43,877 bases of DNA, from NCBI GenBank assembly GCA_900550865.1, contig URTM01000024.1, positions 1-43,877 on the forward strand. The letters are read 5' to 3'. The notes under the pieces were generated by a model. That model was given only the letters and a program-made list of their open reading frames with translations, made no database searches and was not told the origin of the DNA. The DNA is from an uncultured Dorea sp. (lineage in GTDB: Bacteria; Bacillota; Clostridia; Lachnospirales; Lachnospiraceae). A program made the position numbers and the translations under genes. Below are positions 27,829 to 36,915 of this stretch, in pieces (position 1 is the first letter of the stretch; each line of letters begins with the position of its first letter).

Positions 27829-28238
27829 ATTGCCTTGTGATAGATTTGGAAATGTGTAACGTACCGAGAGATTACCGGAGCGGTTCCGACAGAGCACAGC
27901 TGCTTCATGAAATCAAGGCAAAGAAAATCTGTGATGAGCGGATTCAGGATTTTGTCTGTGAAGAAAGATGGATTGATTATCAGGACGTATTTGTAAAACG
28001 ATTCGGAATAGAACGAAAGATTGGTCTGGAAGAAGCACTGGGCAGGGCGGAGATTGAACCGGAGGGACGACTTCATGATGGCCTGGATGATGCAGTGAAT
28101 ACAGGATATCTGATCGAAAAGTTGGAAATGAATCTGGAGTATAAGTTAGTCAACTATGAGATGCCGGAGCAAGAGGAGGGGCATCTGTCGTGTACGCTGG
28201 GAGAATTGTTTACGGGGATGGAGTTGAAATTGGCGTGA
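27825..28238 (+). CDS. DEDD-type 3'-5' exonuclease-like protein, internally shortened
   Basis: A 137-residue protein with the ends of an RNase T/DnaQ-type exonuclease: DLE (Asp7, Glu9) for motif I, Asp22 in a GSDRAQLLHEI segment for motif II, and LHDGLDDA (His84, Asp89) for motif III. The normal gap between motifs I and II is about 70-80 residues; here it is 15, so a block appears deleted in frame just after VPRDYR. All four acidic residues and the His remain, but the central sheet would be missing. Activity is doubtful. It is coupled to the HIRAN gene. Confidence 0.7.
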   Translation: MNCLVIDLEMCNVPRDYRSGSDRAQLLHEIKAKKICDERIQDFVCEERWIDYQDVFVKRFGIERKIGLEEALGRAEIEPEGRLHDGLDDAVNTGYLIEKLEMNLEYKLVNYEMPEQEEGHLSCTLGELFTGMELKLA

Positions 28239-28264
28239 GGGATGTTTTGAAATTCGATGAATAT

Positions 28265-28330
28265 AAAAAAGAAACGAGCACCCTTTTCCAGTCCTAAGAC
28301 ATTACTCAGTAAAAAACCCATTTCCTTATA
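28265..28330 (+). repeat. 66-bp intergenic repeat, copy 2
   Basis: Same length and orientation as the copy at 27145-27210, 1120 bp away, beginning 26 bases after the exonuclease stop. The two copies bracket the HIRAN-exonuclease pair exactly. The core CCCATTTC and GAGCA boxes are kept, while the middle has diverged. Confidence 0.5.
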
Positions 28331-28369
28331 AAATATTACTTTATTTGTTAATAAATGTCAATTGTATTT

Positions 28370-28426
28370 GAAGAAGTCGTAGAAATATGACTTCTTCTTG
28401 TACGTCAATGGTTAGCGAAGTATAAT
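28370..28426 (+). promoter_or_regulatory. Promoter with adjacent 9-bp inverted repeat
   Basis: TTGTAC (28398-28403), a 17-bp spacer and TATAAT (28421-28426) form a good promoter 54 bases before the GIY-YIG/DUF2075 gene. Directly upstream, perfect arms GAAGAAGTC (28370-28378) and GACTTCTTC (28389-28397) end at the -35. This could be an activator or repressor site, or a hairpin ending the previous transcript. Confidence 0.6.
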
Positions 28427-28479
28427 TAATATATAAGAAATTCGAAACGACACAAATAAAAATACACCGGAGAAATACT

Positions 28480-30066
28480 ATGTTTAAAATCATTGAAGGA
28501 GATTTCAAAAATAATAAATACAGTAACGAAGAATACCTGGATAACTGGCCAATGTTATATATTCTGGAAAATGGGAAGAAAGCCTATATAGGTGAATCAA
28601 ATCATGTAAAAACCAGAATGACACAGCATGGGACAAATGAAGAAAAGCGAATTTTTAATAAGGTTCACTTCATATATTCACAGTTGTTCAATCAATCAGT
28701 AACCTTTGATTATGAATCAAAGTTGATTCAGTATATCGTTGCAGACGAATTATTCCAAGTTACGAATAAGAATTCCGGAATAGCAGATAAGCAGTATTAT
28801 CAGAAAGAAAAATACGATGAAAAATTCGAACTGCTTTGGCGCAAGCTGCAAAAAGAAAAGCTGGTTAAACATTCACTGGAAGAAATTGAAAATTCAGATT
28901 TATTCAAATATTCTCCATATAAAGAACTGAATGACAGCCAGCGAAAAGCAGTAGAAGATATACTTGCGCAGATTAAGAGTGGAAATATAAATCGTGTAGT
29001 GGTAAATGGAATGCCGGGAAGCGGCAAGACAATTGTGGCGGTGTATCTTATGAAATACCTGGCAGACAGCGAAGAGTTTGCCGGGAAAAAGATTGGATTC
29101 GTTGTGCCGCAGACCTCGCTTAGAAAGACGATGAAGTTCATCTTCCGAAGTATTTATGGATTGACACCATCCCAGGTACTGTCCCCGTCTGATATCACGA
29201 AGAAAAAATATGATATTTTACTGGTCGATGAAGCACACAGACTTCATCAATATAAAAATATTTCCTATAGGGGAGCTTTCAAGAAAAGCTGCGAACGGCT
29301 GGGCATGACGACAGACGCAGACGAATTAGACTGGATATTGGAACAATCAAAGTGTGCAGTGTTATTCTACGATTATAATCAGGTGGTTGGTCCGTCGGGC
29401 ATTGATTATGAGCGGTTCGAAGAAAAAATGAGAAATCCTTATAAAAAACATACGATATCGTATTTTACTCTTGCGACGCAGATGAGGGTACAGGGTGGAA
29501 ATGACTATATTACTTTTATAAAAAAATTATTGAATGGAGATGTTGACAGGGAGTATCATTCGAAAAAATATGATTTGAAACTATATTCCAATTTTTCAAA
29601 ATTTGAGAAAGATATGTATGCCAAAGAGGAAGAAACAGGACTTTCCCGGATGGTAGCAGGATATGCCTGGCCATGGATCAGCAAAAATGACCGGAGCAAA
29701 AAGGATATAGAGATACAAGGCGTGGAGCGAATGTGGAATCATTGTACGGAAGGATGGGTTCACACAGAAGAAGCGATTGATGAAGTCGGATGCATCCATT
29801 CCATTCAAGGTTATGATCTGAACTATGCGTTCGTTATTCTTGGAAATGATATCGGATATGATAAAACGACAGGACAGATTATTATCCGGCCAGAATATTA
29901 TTTTGATAAAAATGGTAAATGGACGGCATCATATGAAGAATTGAAAGAATACATTACAAATGTGTATTATGTGTTGATGACCAGAGGAATCAAAGGAACA
30001 TACTTGTATGTATGCGATGATGAATTAAGAGAATACTTTAGTAAATATATCGAAGAGGAAAACTAA
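28480..30066 (+). CDS. GIY-YIG nuclease fused to DUF2075 ATPase/helicase-like protein
   Basis: A 528-residue two-domain protein. Residues 1-95 look like a GIY-YIG endonuclease with LYIL (26-29) and AYIGES (35-40), an Arg46 and Glu79 at the expected catalytic spacing. Residues about 145-520 are a DUF2075 (superfamily 1-like) ATPase with Walker A GMPGSGKT (177-184), Walker B LLVDEAH (247-253) and a late HSIQGYDL plus YYVLMTRG corresponding to helicase motifs V-VI. The pairing of a nicking nuclease with a motor suits foreign-DNA cleavage or repair. The gene for a MazG-type enzyme starts one base after its stop. Confidence 0.85.
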   Translation: MFKIIEGDFKNNKYSNEEYLDNWPMLYILENGKKAYIGESNHVKTRMTQHGTNEEKRIFNKVHFIYSQLFNQSVTFDYESKLIQYIVADELFQVTNKNSGIADKQYYQKEKYDEKFELLWRKLQKEKLVKHSLEEIENSDLFKYSPYKELNDSQRKAVEDILAQIKSGNINRVVVNGMPGSGKTIVAVYLMKYLADSEEFAGKKIGFVVPQTSLRKTMKFIFRSIYGLTPSQVLSPSDITKKKYDILLVDEAHRLHQYKNISYRGAFKKSCERLGMTTDADELDWILEQSKCAVLFYDYNQVVGPSGIDYERFEEKMRNPYKKHTISYFTLATQMRVQGGNDYITFIKKLLNGDVDREYHSKKYDLKLYSNFSKFEKDMYAKEEETGLSRMVAGYAWPWISKNDRSKKDIEIQGVERMWNHCTEGWVHTEEAIDEVGCIHSIQGYDLNYAFVILGNDIGYDKTTGQIIIRPEYYFDKNGKWTASYEELKEYITNVYYVLMTRGIKGTYLYVCDDELREYFSKYIEEEN

Positions 30067-30067
30067 A

Positions 30068-30400
30068 ATGACAGAAGAAACAATCAAAGAAATATTAAAA
30101 TTCCGAGACGACAGAGACTGGAAACAATTCCACAACCCGAAAGATCTGGCAATCTCCATTTCGCTGGAGGCAGCAGAACTTCTGGAAGTATTCCAATGGA
30201 GCGGTGCGGATGTCTCGAATGAAGGAAAACAGGAGAAGATAAAAGAAGAACTGGCGGATGTTGTGAACTATTGCGTCTTGATGGCAGATGCCTGCGGACT
30301 GGATTTGGATGAGATCGTGCGGGAGAAGATTAAGGTGAATGCGAGGAAGTATCCGGTGGAGAAGGCTAAGGGGAAGAGTGAGAAGTATGATAAGCTGTGA
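30068..30400 (+). CDS. MazG-type nucleotide pyrophosphohydrolase
   Basis: A 110-residue all-alpha NTP pyrophosphohydrolase that would hydrolyse NTP or dNTP to NMP and pyrophosphate. The metal site is the ExxE...ExxD pattern: EAAELLE followed by EELADV (residues about 33-39 and 60-66). It starts one base after the DUF2075 stop, so the two are co-translated. Such proteins appear next to DUF2075 genes in other bacteria, as I recall, and could remove modified or surplus nucleotides during phage attack; that role is inference. Confidence 0.87.
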   Translation: MTEETIKEILKFRDDRDWKQFHNPKDLAISISLEAAELLEVFQWSGADVSNEGKQEKIKEELADVVNYCVLMADACGLDLDEIVREKIKVNARKYPVEKAKGKSEKYDKL

Positions 30401-30452
30401 TAATTAGATTATGTTTGTTAAAGCGACAGAAAGAGAATGCATAACGATGTAA

Positions 30453-30592
30453 AACAAAAGCCCTTGGGATTATCCAAGAGCTTTGTTACCGGCAATCGTT
30501 CACGATTATTTTTTTTACAGGGGAGTGCCCGGATCAGCCGACATGATTCCCTCAGCAAGTGAGCCTGTGGTATTTGCTTCTATTTTATTATA
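30453..30592 (-). ncRNA. Putative small RNA in the gap before the methyltransferase gene
   Basis: The 338-base gap 30401-30738 has no credible gene, but reads as a small RNA unit on the minus strand. TATAAT (complement of 30587-30592) would start transcription near 30580; the end is a strong hairpin, AAAGCTCTTGG pairing with CCAAGGGCTTT, followed by TTGTTTT (about 30484 down to 30453). The ~125-base body has pairing ACAGG/CCTGT around a GC-rich, Gly-rich-looking core that stands out from AT-rich surroundings. A poor -35 is the weak point. I do not recognise an Rfam family; 6S-type RNA was considered. On the plus strand, AATCG-TTCA-CGATT plus eight T (30495-30512) could end the mazG transcript. 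Confidence 0.45.
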
Positions 30593-30738
30593 CACGATTT
30601 TAGAAAAAAATCTATGGATTGTGTTAAAAATAGATTAGCTATGCATTAATAAACTCTTTCGTGTATACAAACATTCTCATGCAGTATAATGAATATAAGA
30701 TGATACAAGAACAAGCATCGCAATTCTAGGAGGCAAGC

Positions 30739-31353
30739 GTGAACGCAATAAACGAACCTAAAAAATCAACCACGACACTAGACTACTACAACCAAAACGC
30801 AAAAAAATTCATCACCGACACCATATCCGTAGACTTCGGCACTATACAGAATCATTTCCTGGACAAACTGCATCCAGAATCAGAAATCCTGGACTACGGC
30901 TGCGGTTCCGGCCGCGACACAAAATATTTCCTGAACCAAGGGTACAAAGTCACTGCCATAGACGGCTCACAGGAACTATGCAAACTCGCAAGCGAATATA
31001 CAGGCATCTCGGTAAAACACAAGCTGTTCCGGGACCTGGATGAAAAAGAAGCCTACGACGGAATCTGGGCATGCTCATCAATCCTTCATGTTCCGGCAAA
31101 TGAACTGCGAGACATTATAAAGAAGATGGCAAACGCTCTTCGAGCCCACGGAATCATTTACACATCCTTCAAGTACGGAACATTTGAAGGGGAACGAAAT
31201 GGCAGATATTTTACGGATATGACAGAAGAGACATTTGCAAAATTGATTCAGGACATGGATGAATTAGAGATAGAAGAACAATGGATTACATCAGATGTAC
31301 GTCCGGGGCGGGGAGAAGAGAAATGGCTCAATCTAATTTTGAGGAAAGAATAG
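30739..31353 (+). CDS. Class I SAM-dependent methyltransferase
   Basis: A 204-residue methyltransferase with motif I ILDYGCGSGRDT (50-61), an acidic VTAIDGS strand and a later WACSSILHV, as in TehB/UbiE-like small-molecule methyltransferases. GTG start at 30739 follows AGGAGG by five bases; a TATAAT is at 30685-30690. The first third uses many C-ending codons (AAC, ATC, GAC, TTC), unlike its neighbours, suggesting a foreign origin. Its end overlaps the PLD-helicase start by 31 bases, so they are coupled. It has no DNA-methylase NPPY or PC motif, so a restriction role is not shown. Confidence 0.85.
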   Translation: MNAINEPKKSTTTLDYYNQNAKKFITDTISVDFGTIQNHFLDKLHPESEILDYGCGSGRDTKYFLNQGYKVTAIDGSQELCKLASEYTGISVKHKLFRDLDEKEAYDGIWACSSILHVPANELRDIIKKMANALRAHGIIYTSFKYGTFEGERNGRYFTDMTEETFAKLIQDMDELEIEEQWITSDVRPGRGEEKWLNLILRKE

Positions 31354-33860
31354 ATACATATGAGATCGAATCTACGAATGTAATGACTGGGGACAGAGAC
31401 CGGAGCCGGTATCTATATTATCAATTGAAAATGAGTATGGCAAAGGCGAAGCAGATTGATATCATCGTCTCATTTCTGATGGAGTCGGGTGTGCGGATGC
31501 TCTTAAATGATATGAAGCGGGCGCTGGACCGGGGCGTGAAGATCCGTATCCTGACGGGAAATTATCTGGGAATCACACAGCCGTCGGCTTTATATCTGAT
31601 CAAGAGCGAGCTCGGCGACCGTGTGGATCTGCGCCTGTATAATGAAACATCACGCTCATTTCATCCAAAATCTTATATCTTTCATTATGAATCTTCGAAT
31701 GAAATATACATCGGATCATCGAACATTTCCAAAAGTGCGTTAACTTCAGGAATCGAATGGAATTACAGATTCAGTGATACGCTGGACAAAAAGAATTATG
31801 AGTTGTTCTATGCTACATTTGAAGATTTGTTTCTGAATCATTCGATCATTATAGATGATGAAGAATTAAAACGATATTCCAAGGCATGGAAGAAGCCGTC
31901 GGTGTCCAGGGATCTGACGAAATATGACACAGCAGAAGATAATGAGGACAGGAATACTGAAAATGTCCGAATGTTATACCGCCCGCGTGGAGCACAGATA
32001 GAGGCGTTGTATGCGTTACAGGAAAGCCGCATGGAAGGGGCGGCGAAAGGACTTGTATATGCGGCCACTGGAATCGGAAAGACATACCTTGCTGCATTTG
32101 ATTCGGCAAAATATGAACGGGTGTTATTCGTTGCACACAGAGAAGAAATCCTTAAGCAGGCGGCGGTTTCTTTCAAAAATGTGCGGAACTCGGCGGATTA
32201 TGGATTCTTTGACGGAAAAGAAAAGGATACGGATAAATCCGTCATCTTCGCATCGGTGGCGACACTCGGAAGACCGGAATATTTGAATGAGACATATTTT
32301 CCGGCGGATTATTTTGACTATGTGATCATTGATGAATTCCATCATGCGGTTACAGATCAATACCGGAGAATCGTAGACTATTTTCAGCCGCAATTCTTAC
32401 TGGGATTAACAGCAACACCGGAAAGAATGGACGGGAAAAATATCTACGAAATCTGTGATTATAACGTGCCATATCAGATTTCATTAAAAGAAGCGATCAA
32501 CAAAGGAATGCTTGTACCATTTCACTATTACGGCGTGTATGATGAGACGGATTATTCAAGACTTCGGATCGTGAAAGGGCGCTATGATGAGCAGGAGCTG
32601 AATCAGGCTTATATCGGAAATGAGAGAAGATATGACTTGATTTACAAATATTATCGAAAATATCGTTCTTCGCGTGCAATCGGATTCTGCTGTTCCAGAC
32701 AGCATGCAGAAGACATGGCAAAAGAATTCTGTCAGAGAGGAATCGCATCCGCAGCAGTATACAGCGGTGAAAATGGAACATATGCCAAGGAGCGTAACGA
32801 AGCTATCCTTAAATTGAAGAACGGAGAGATACGGGTGATCTTCTCTGTGGATATGTTCAATGAAGGTGTGGATATCGCTTCGCTGGACATGGTAATGTTC
32901 CTGCGCCCGACGGAATCTCCGGTCGTATTCCTGCAGCAGTTGGGACGAGGACTTCGTCTATATAAAGGAAAAGAATATCTGAACGTATTGGATTTCATCG
33001 GAAATTATGAGAAAGCGGGGAAGGCACCGCTATTGTTAAGCGGAGAGCAGTCATTTAGCAAGAAAGGATCTTACGAGTATCAAGATCTGGAATATCCGGA
33101 CGACTGCATCGTTGATTTTGACATGCGTCTGATCGATCTGTTCAAGGAAATGGATAAGAAGAAATTAACACTGAAAATGCAGATCCGGCAGGAGTATTAT
33201 CGTGTAAAAGAGCTGCTGGACGGAAAGCGGCCGAGCAGAATGGATTTATTCACTTATATGGATGATGAGATTTACCGGATTTGTGTCAGCGGCAGTCATG
33301 CGAAAGAAAATCCATTTCAGCATTATCTTGATTTCCTGTATGAACTTGGTGAATTGTCAGAGGAAGAGCAGAAGTTATATGCAGGAATCGGACGAGAATT
33401 CATTCAGACGATCGAAACTACGGAGATGCAGAAAGTGTATAAGATGCCGATCCTTTACAGCTTTTATAATCACGGAAATATCCGGCTTGCGGTTACGGAT
33501 GAAGAGGTATTGGAGAGTTGGAAGGAATTCTTTGATACGGGGACGAACTGGAAGGATTTCCCGAATGTGAATACTTATGAGGATTATAAGAAAGTGACGG
33601 ATAAGCAGCATCTGAGTAAGGCGAAGCGGATGCCGATTCGGTTCTTGAAGGCGTCAGGGAAGGGATTCTTTGTGGAGAAGGATGGATATGCGTTGGCGTT
33701 GAGGGATGAGATTGGAGAGGTTGTTGGAAATATGGCGTTTGGCGAGCAGATGGGAGATGTGCTTGGGTATAGGAGTTTGGAGTATTATCGGCGGAGGTAT
33801 GAGAGGGCTGATGAAATAGGAGAAAAAGATAGAAAGAAAGATATTTTTGATTTTCTTTAA
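31323..33860 (+). CDS. PLD nuclease-DEAD/DEAH helicase fusion
   Basis: An 845-residue protein. Residues about 20-170 are a phospholipase D-type nuclease half-site, with HPK (114-116) and GSSNIS (about 131-136) forming the HxKx(n)N/S set. Residues about 215-600 are a superfamily 2 helicase: Walker A ATGIGKT (249-255), HREE, DEFHHA (337-342), GLTATPERMDG and the motif VI QQLGRGLR. The C-terminal ~230 residues are DUF3427-like or unknown. The ATG at 31323 follows GGGGAGAAGAG and lies inside the methyltransferase gene. One PLD motif implies dimerisation. Helicase-PLD proteins occur in phage defence and DNA repair. Confidence 0.87.
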   Translation: MAQSNFEERIDTYEIESTNVMTGDRDRSRYLYYQLKMSMAKAKQIDIIVSFLMESGVRMLLNDMKRALDRGVKIRILTGNYLGITQPSALYLIKSELGDRVDLRLYNETSRSFHPKSYIFHYESSNEIYIGSSNISKSALTSGIEWNYRFSDTLDKKNYELFYATFEDLFLNHSIIIDDEELKRYSKAWKKPSVSRDLTKYDTAEDNEDRNTENVRMLYRPRGAQIEALYALQESRMEGAAKGLVYAATGIGKTYLAAFDSAKYERVLFVAHREEILKQAAVSFKNVRNSADYGFFDGKEKDTDKSVIFASVATLGRPEYLNETYFPADYFDYVIIDEFHHAVTDQYRRIVDYFQPQFLLGLTATPERMDGKNIYEICDYNVPYQISLKEAINKGMLVPFHYYGVYDETDYSRLRIVKGRYDEQELNQAYIGNERRYDLIYKYYRKYRSSRAIGFCCSRQHAEDMAKEFCQRGIASAAVYSGENGTYAKERNEAILKLKNGEIRVIFSVDMFNEGVDIASLDMVMFLRPTESPVVFLQQLGRGLRLYKGKEYLNVLDFIGNYEKAGKAPLLLSGEQSFSKKGSYEYQDLEYPDDCIVDFDMRLIDLFKEMDKKKLTLKMQIRQEYYRVKELLDGKRPSRMDLFTYMDDEIYRICVSGSHAKENPFQHYLDFLYELGELSEEEQKLYAGIGREFIQTIETTEMQKVYKMPILYSFYNHGNIRLAVTDEEVLESWKEFFDTGTNWKDFPNVNTYEDYKKVTDKQHLSKAKRMPIRFLKASGKGFFVEKDGYALALRDEIGEVVGNMAFGEQMGDVLGYRSLEYYRRRYERADEIGEKDRKKDIFDFL

Positions 33861-33896
33861 TGTAGTTGAATGAAAACATAGAAAGGAGATACAGAA

Positions 33897-36647
33897 ATGC
33901 AACGCGAAGATTTTAAAGAGCAGGTAAAAGTATTTATAAGTTCCAATATTGATGATAAATATAAATTAATAAGAGAATCTTTGAAACTTTTATTAGAAAA
34001 AACGGGTATGTGCAAAGTGTATTGTTTTGAAGAAGAACCGGGGTCATCTACAGAGGTAAGAGAAGCATACTTATATCATGTAGGTAGGTCAGATTTAATA
34101 GTTTTTCTTATAGACAATAAAGATGGGATTAATTCGGGAACATTATTGGAAGTAAAAAGAAGTCGAGATTTAAAGAAAAAGTGTATTTTTTTGTTTTGCA
34201 ATGAAAAAGAAAAGAATATAACGGAATTACAGAAGGAAATAATAAATTCACCAAAGGGAGAAAAATATAAAGAAGTTTCAGAGTTTTCACATATGGCCGA
34301 GGAAGCATATAAAAGTGTATTAGCTGATGTGGTAGACATTTATTTAAGATATTGTGGAAATATAGCTGGCGCTATTGAAAATATAGGCGAATCAAAAGAA
34401 AAAGAGAATATTGAGTTAAATGAAAAATATAGTATGGTGAATAAGTCGATATATAAAGACCTCACATATATAAAAAATATTTTATATAAATATGTTTTGA
34501 ATTTTAACAATGAAATTGAAGCAAAAGATAATTTTAACCTATATGCGGGACTACTGTTTGAAGTACTTTTAGGAAATATAAAGTATAGTTCTGAAAATTT
34601 TGAAAAATTAACTGAAGAAATCATAAAATTGCATAGGGGAAAATTAAAAACAGTTATAAATCAACGATTAAAAGCAATGTCATACTATTGGCAAGGGAAC
34701 ATAGAAGCAGCGATTGAAGTTTTAACAGAAACAATGGCATTAGCAAATAAAACTAAGGTGATACCAAGGTGGGTGGTAAATGATATTGCTATTGATTTGC
34801 GCAATTTGGCATATATAAGGGATGAATATAATAATGTAATCTGTTTCGAAAATGATGGTCAAAAAATGCTTGATTCAAGTGAGGAGTCGGTTTATTTTCC
34901 AGTACTGGATCGAATGACAAGTAATTATTATGAGAGTTGTTTTAAAGATTATTTAAAGGAATTAATAAAATCTCCTACTACCGTGAACATAGGAGGAGTT
35001 ACTAATGTACTTGATAATATTGCAAATGTGTTTGTCGTGGCATTGGTATATGGATCTATTACGCATATTTATTGTATTAGAGATAGATTATCCTTGTATT
35101 TAAAATATTTGAGTTTAAATACAAGAGACCATAGAGTGTATTGTGCAACAGTTAAAATGTTGCTATTAAAAGGAAAATCTAAAGATCTTTATAATTTTGT
35201 CAATATATATGGCGAATACACGGATGCTATTAATAATAATGATATTTCAGAGTGGATCAATACAGTAGAAAATATTCCAATCGAATATCGTAAATTAAAT
35301 TCGAAATTATTATTGATGGGTGCGTTTGGTTATTATTTTTCTGATGAGCAATTTGAGGATTATTTTGCAGATGTAAAAGCCGAAATTAGGATTTGGACAG
35401 CTGAACAATTTGCGGGAGATATAATAGCAAAAGAATATATAAAAGTAATTAAAAATCTGCAAAAAAGGATTTCATTGAATGACACTCTGGAGGTAGCTTA
35501 TTTATTTCGGCAAAAAAATTTAAAACGATGGTATAATGATATTTTTGATATGCTTCAGGATATATCGATAGATGAAAAAGAAGATCTAAAAATTTTGAAA
35601 AAATATATTGAATGGCTAAACGAGTGCCTCGCAGATCATGAAATTGTAGAAGGTGTCAATAAATTACCTTATGCAATACAAACAATTAGATTGCAATTAA
35701 AAGATGCGGAAGAACTTGATGACAAAGTAAAAAATGTTTATCCGGAATTTTTTGAAAAAATATATAAATTAAATGTTTTAACTCATGAAAAAGAAGAATT
35801 AAATTACTATATTAAGAAATGTGTTGATGATATAGTTGAGAGAAATAATACCCAAGGAAAAGACGGGAAATATTCTGGCTATATGGATGATCCATATCGA
35901 ACTTTGGAGAATATTTTTAATGATGAAATGGAAGAGCTGGATAATAAATTGGTTGAAAATTTATGTAATGCTGTATGTGAAACGCTTAAATTAGAAACAC
36001 AGACGATTGATAGTAAAATTTCGGCATTAGAATTAGTTGTTATACTTAATATTATGTATTCAAATAATTCAATAATTACAAATATGGGAAATCAAATATT
36101 AAATGAATATGAAGAATATCCAATAGGTCATAAAGCTTTTTTCAAAAGAGCCTATACTAAGCATGTTCAAAAGTGTATATATACATTGTTAAAGGTTGCG
36201 AAAAAAGAAATTGATAAAGTAAAAATAATAGAATTTTTTGCAGAGCTATATGATTGTCAGAATGCAGAAACTATTTTGATACTGCAATTTATGAGAAGAT
36301 TTTTTTCGGCGATTGAAAAAAAAGAAATACATATTGAAGGAAAAGAATGTTTTTTACAATATTTATTTGAAGGAGTCCGGAATGAGAACAGAAATATAAG
36401 GTGTTGGTCATATATAAATTTAATGGAATTAGTATCAATAGAAAGTGAATTTGAAGAAGTTGTGCTTAATGCTATATGTAAAGCGATGGATGATGAAACT
36501 TATGACATTAAGATTTCGGTGTTGAACAGATTGCAGAACATACAGGGGCATGAGAAGTTAGTAGATTATATTATAGCAAAAGGAAAAGTAGATAATCATT
36601 ACTGGGTTAGAAAAATTTCGGAATATAAGTATTTAGCTTTTGATTAG
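33897..36647 (+). CDS. DUF4062/TIR-like N-terminal domain with large helical-repeat body
   Basis: A 916-residue protein of unknown function. Residues about 8-125 resemble a DUF4062/TIR-like alpha-beta domain: VKVFISSNIDD opening, an EPGSSTEVREAYL segment and SDLIVFLIDNKDG followed by LEVKRS. The remaining ~750 residues are helical repeats, with HEAT-like pairs near the end (RNIRCWSYINLMEL, YDIKISVLNRLQN). No P-loop, nuclease or membrane segment was seen. This architecture recalls single-gene defence sensors in which repeats detect a trigger and the front domain acts. A strong AGAAAGGAG precedes the ATG. The gene is far more AT-rich than the helicase it follows by 36 bases, marking the start of the transferred block. 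Confidence 0.6.
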   Translation: MQREDFKEQVKVFISSNIDDKYKLIRESLKLLLEKTGMCKVYCFEEEPGSSTEVREAYLYHVGRSDLIVFLIDNKDGINSGTLLEVKRSRDLKKKCIFLFCNEKEKNITELQKEIINSPKGEKYKEVSEFSHMAEEAYKSVLADVVDIYLRYCGNIAGAIENIGESKEKENIELNEKYSMVNKSIYKDLTYIKNILYKYVLNFNNEIEAKDNFNLYAGLLFEVLLGNIKYSSENFEKLTEEIIKLHRGKLKTVINQRLKAMSYYWQGNIEAAIEVLTETMALANKTKVIPRWVVNDIAIDLRNLAYIRDEYNNVICFENDGQKMLDSSEESVYFPVLDRMTSNYYESCFKDYLKELIKSPTTVNIGGVTNVLDNIANVFVVALVYGSITHIYCIRDRLSLYLKYLSLNTRDHRVYCATVKMLLLKGKSKDLYNFVNIYGEYTDAINNNDISEWINTVENIPIEYRKLNSKLLLMGAFGYYFSDEQFEDYFADVKAEIRIWTAEQFAGDIIAKEYIKVIKNLQKRISLNDTLEVAYLFRQKNLKRWYNDIFDMLQDISIDEKEDLKILKKYIEWLNECLADHEIVEGVNKLPYAIQTIRLQLKDAEELDDKVKNVYPEFFEKIYKLNVLTHEKEELNYYIKKCVDDIVERNNTQGKDGKYSGYMDDPYRTLENIFNDEMEELDNKLVENLCNAVCETLKLETQTIDSKISALELVVILNIMYSNNSIITNMGNQILNEYEEYPIGHKAFFKRAYTKHVQKCIYTLLKVAKKEIDKVKIIEFFAELYDCQNAETILILQFMRRFFSAIEKKEIHIEGKECFLQYLFEGVRNENRNIRCWSYINLMELVSIESEFEEVVLNAICKAMDDETYDIKISVLNRLQNIQGHEKLVDYIIAKGKVDNHYWVRKISEYKYLAFD

Positions 36648-36837
36648 GAGTGCAAAATATCAAATGAAATATAGGCTGTAAATAATTGTAAGGCGTAATT
36701 AGAAATATTGAATTAATATAGAGCTTTTGAAAAGCTGAAATTATTTGGATATAGTAAAAAGGTCTTCCTACATTTGATGGCTGATAAATTATTATAAAAA
36801 AAGAGTTGTAATTGATTTACAAGAAAGAAGATGCTGC

Positions 36838-36866
36838 TTGTGGTATGTAGAATATAATGTTATAAT
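36838..36866 (+). promoter_or_regulatory. Promoter of the winged-helix/restriction block
   Basis: TTGTGG (36838-36843), exactly 17 bp, TATAAT (36861-36866); a second TATAAT is at 36853-36858. It would start transcription near 36873, ahead of the ATG at 36916. The rest of the gap 36648-36837 shows only a short AGCTTTT/AAAAGCT hairpin. Confidence 0.6.
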
Positions 36867-36915
36867 AAAACAGTATCAAAATAAAACCAAAATAGATTTG
36901 TATATGGGTGGAAGT

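Noticed and set aside
30453..30592. SRP RNA or c-di-GMP riboswitch
   Set aside because: The conserved SRP tip (GGAA loop with its AGCAGC partner) and the riboswitch core boxes are absent, and no gene follows on the minus strand for a riboswitch to control.
36838..36915. Longer start for the winged-helix gene
   Set aside because: The TTG overlaps a good -35 element, so the start would be upstream of the transcript.
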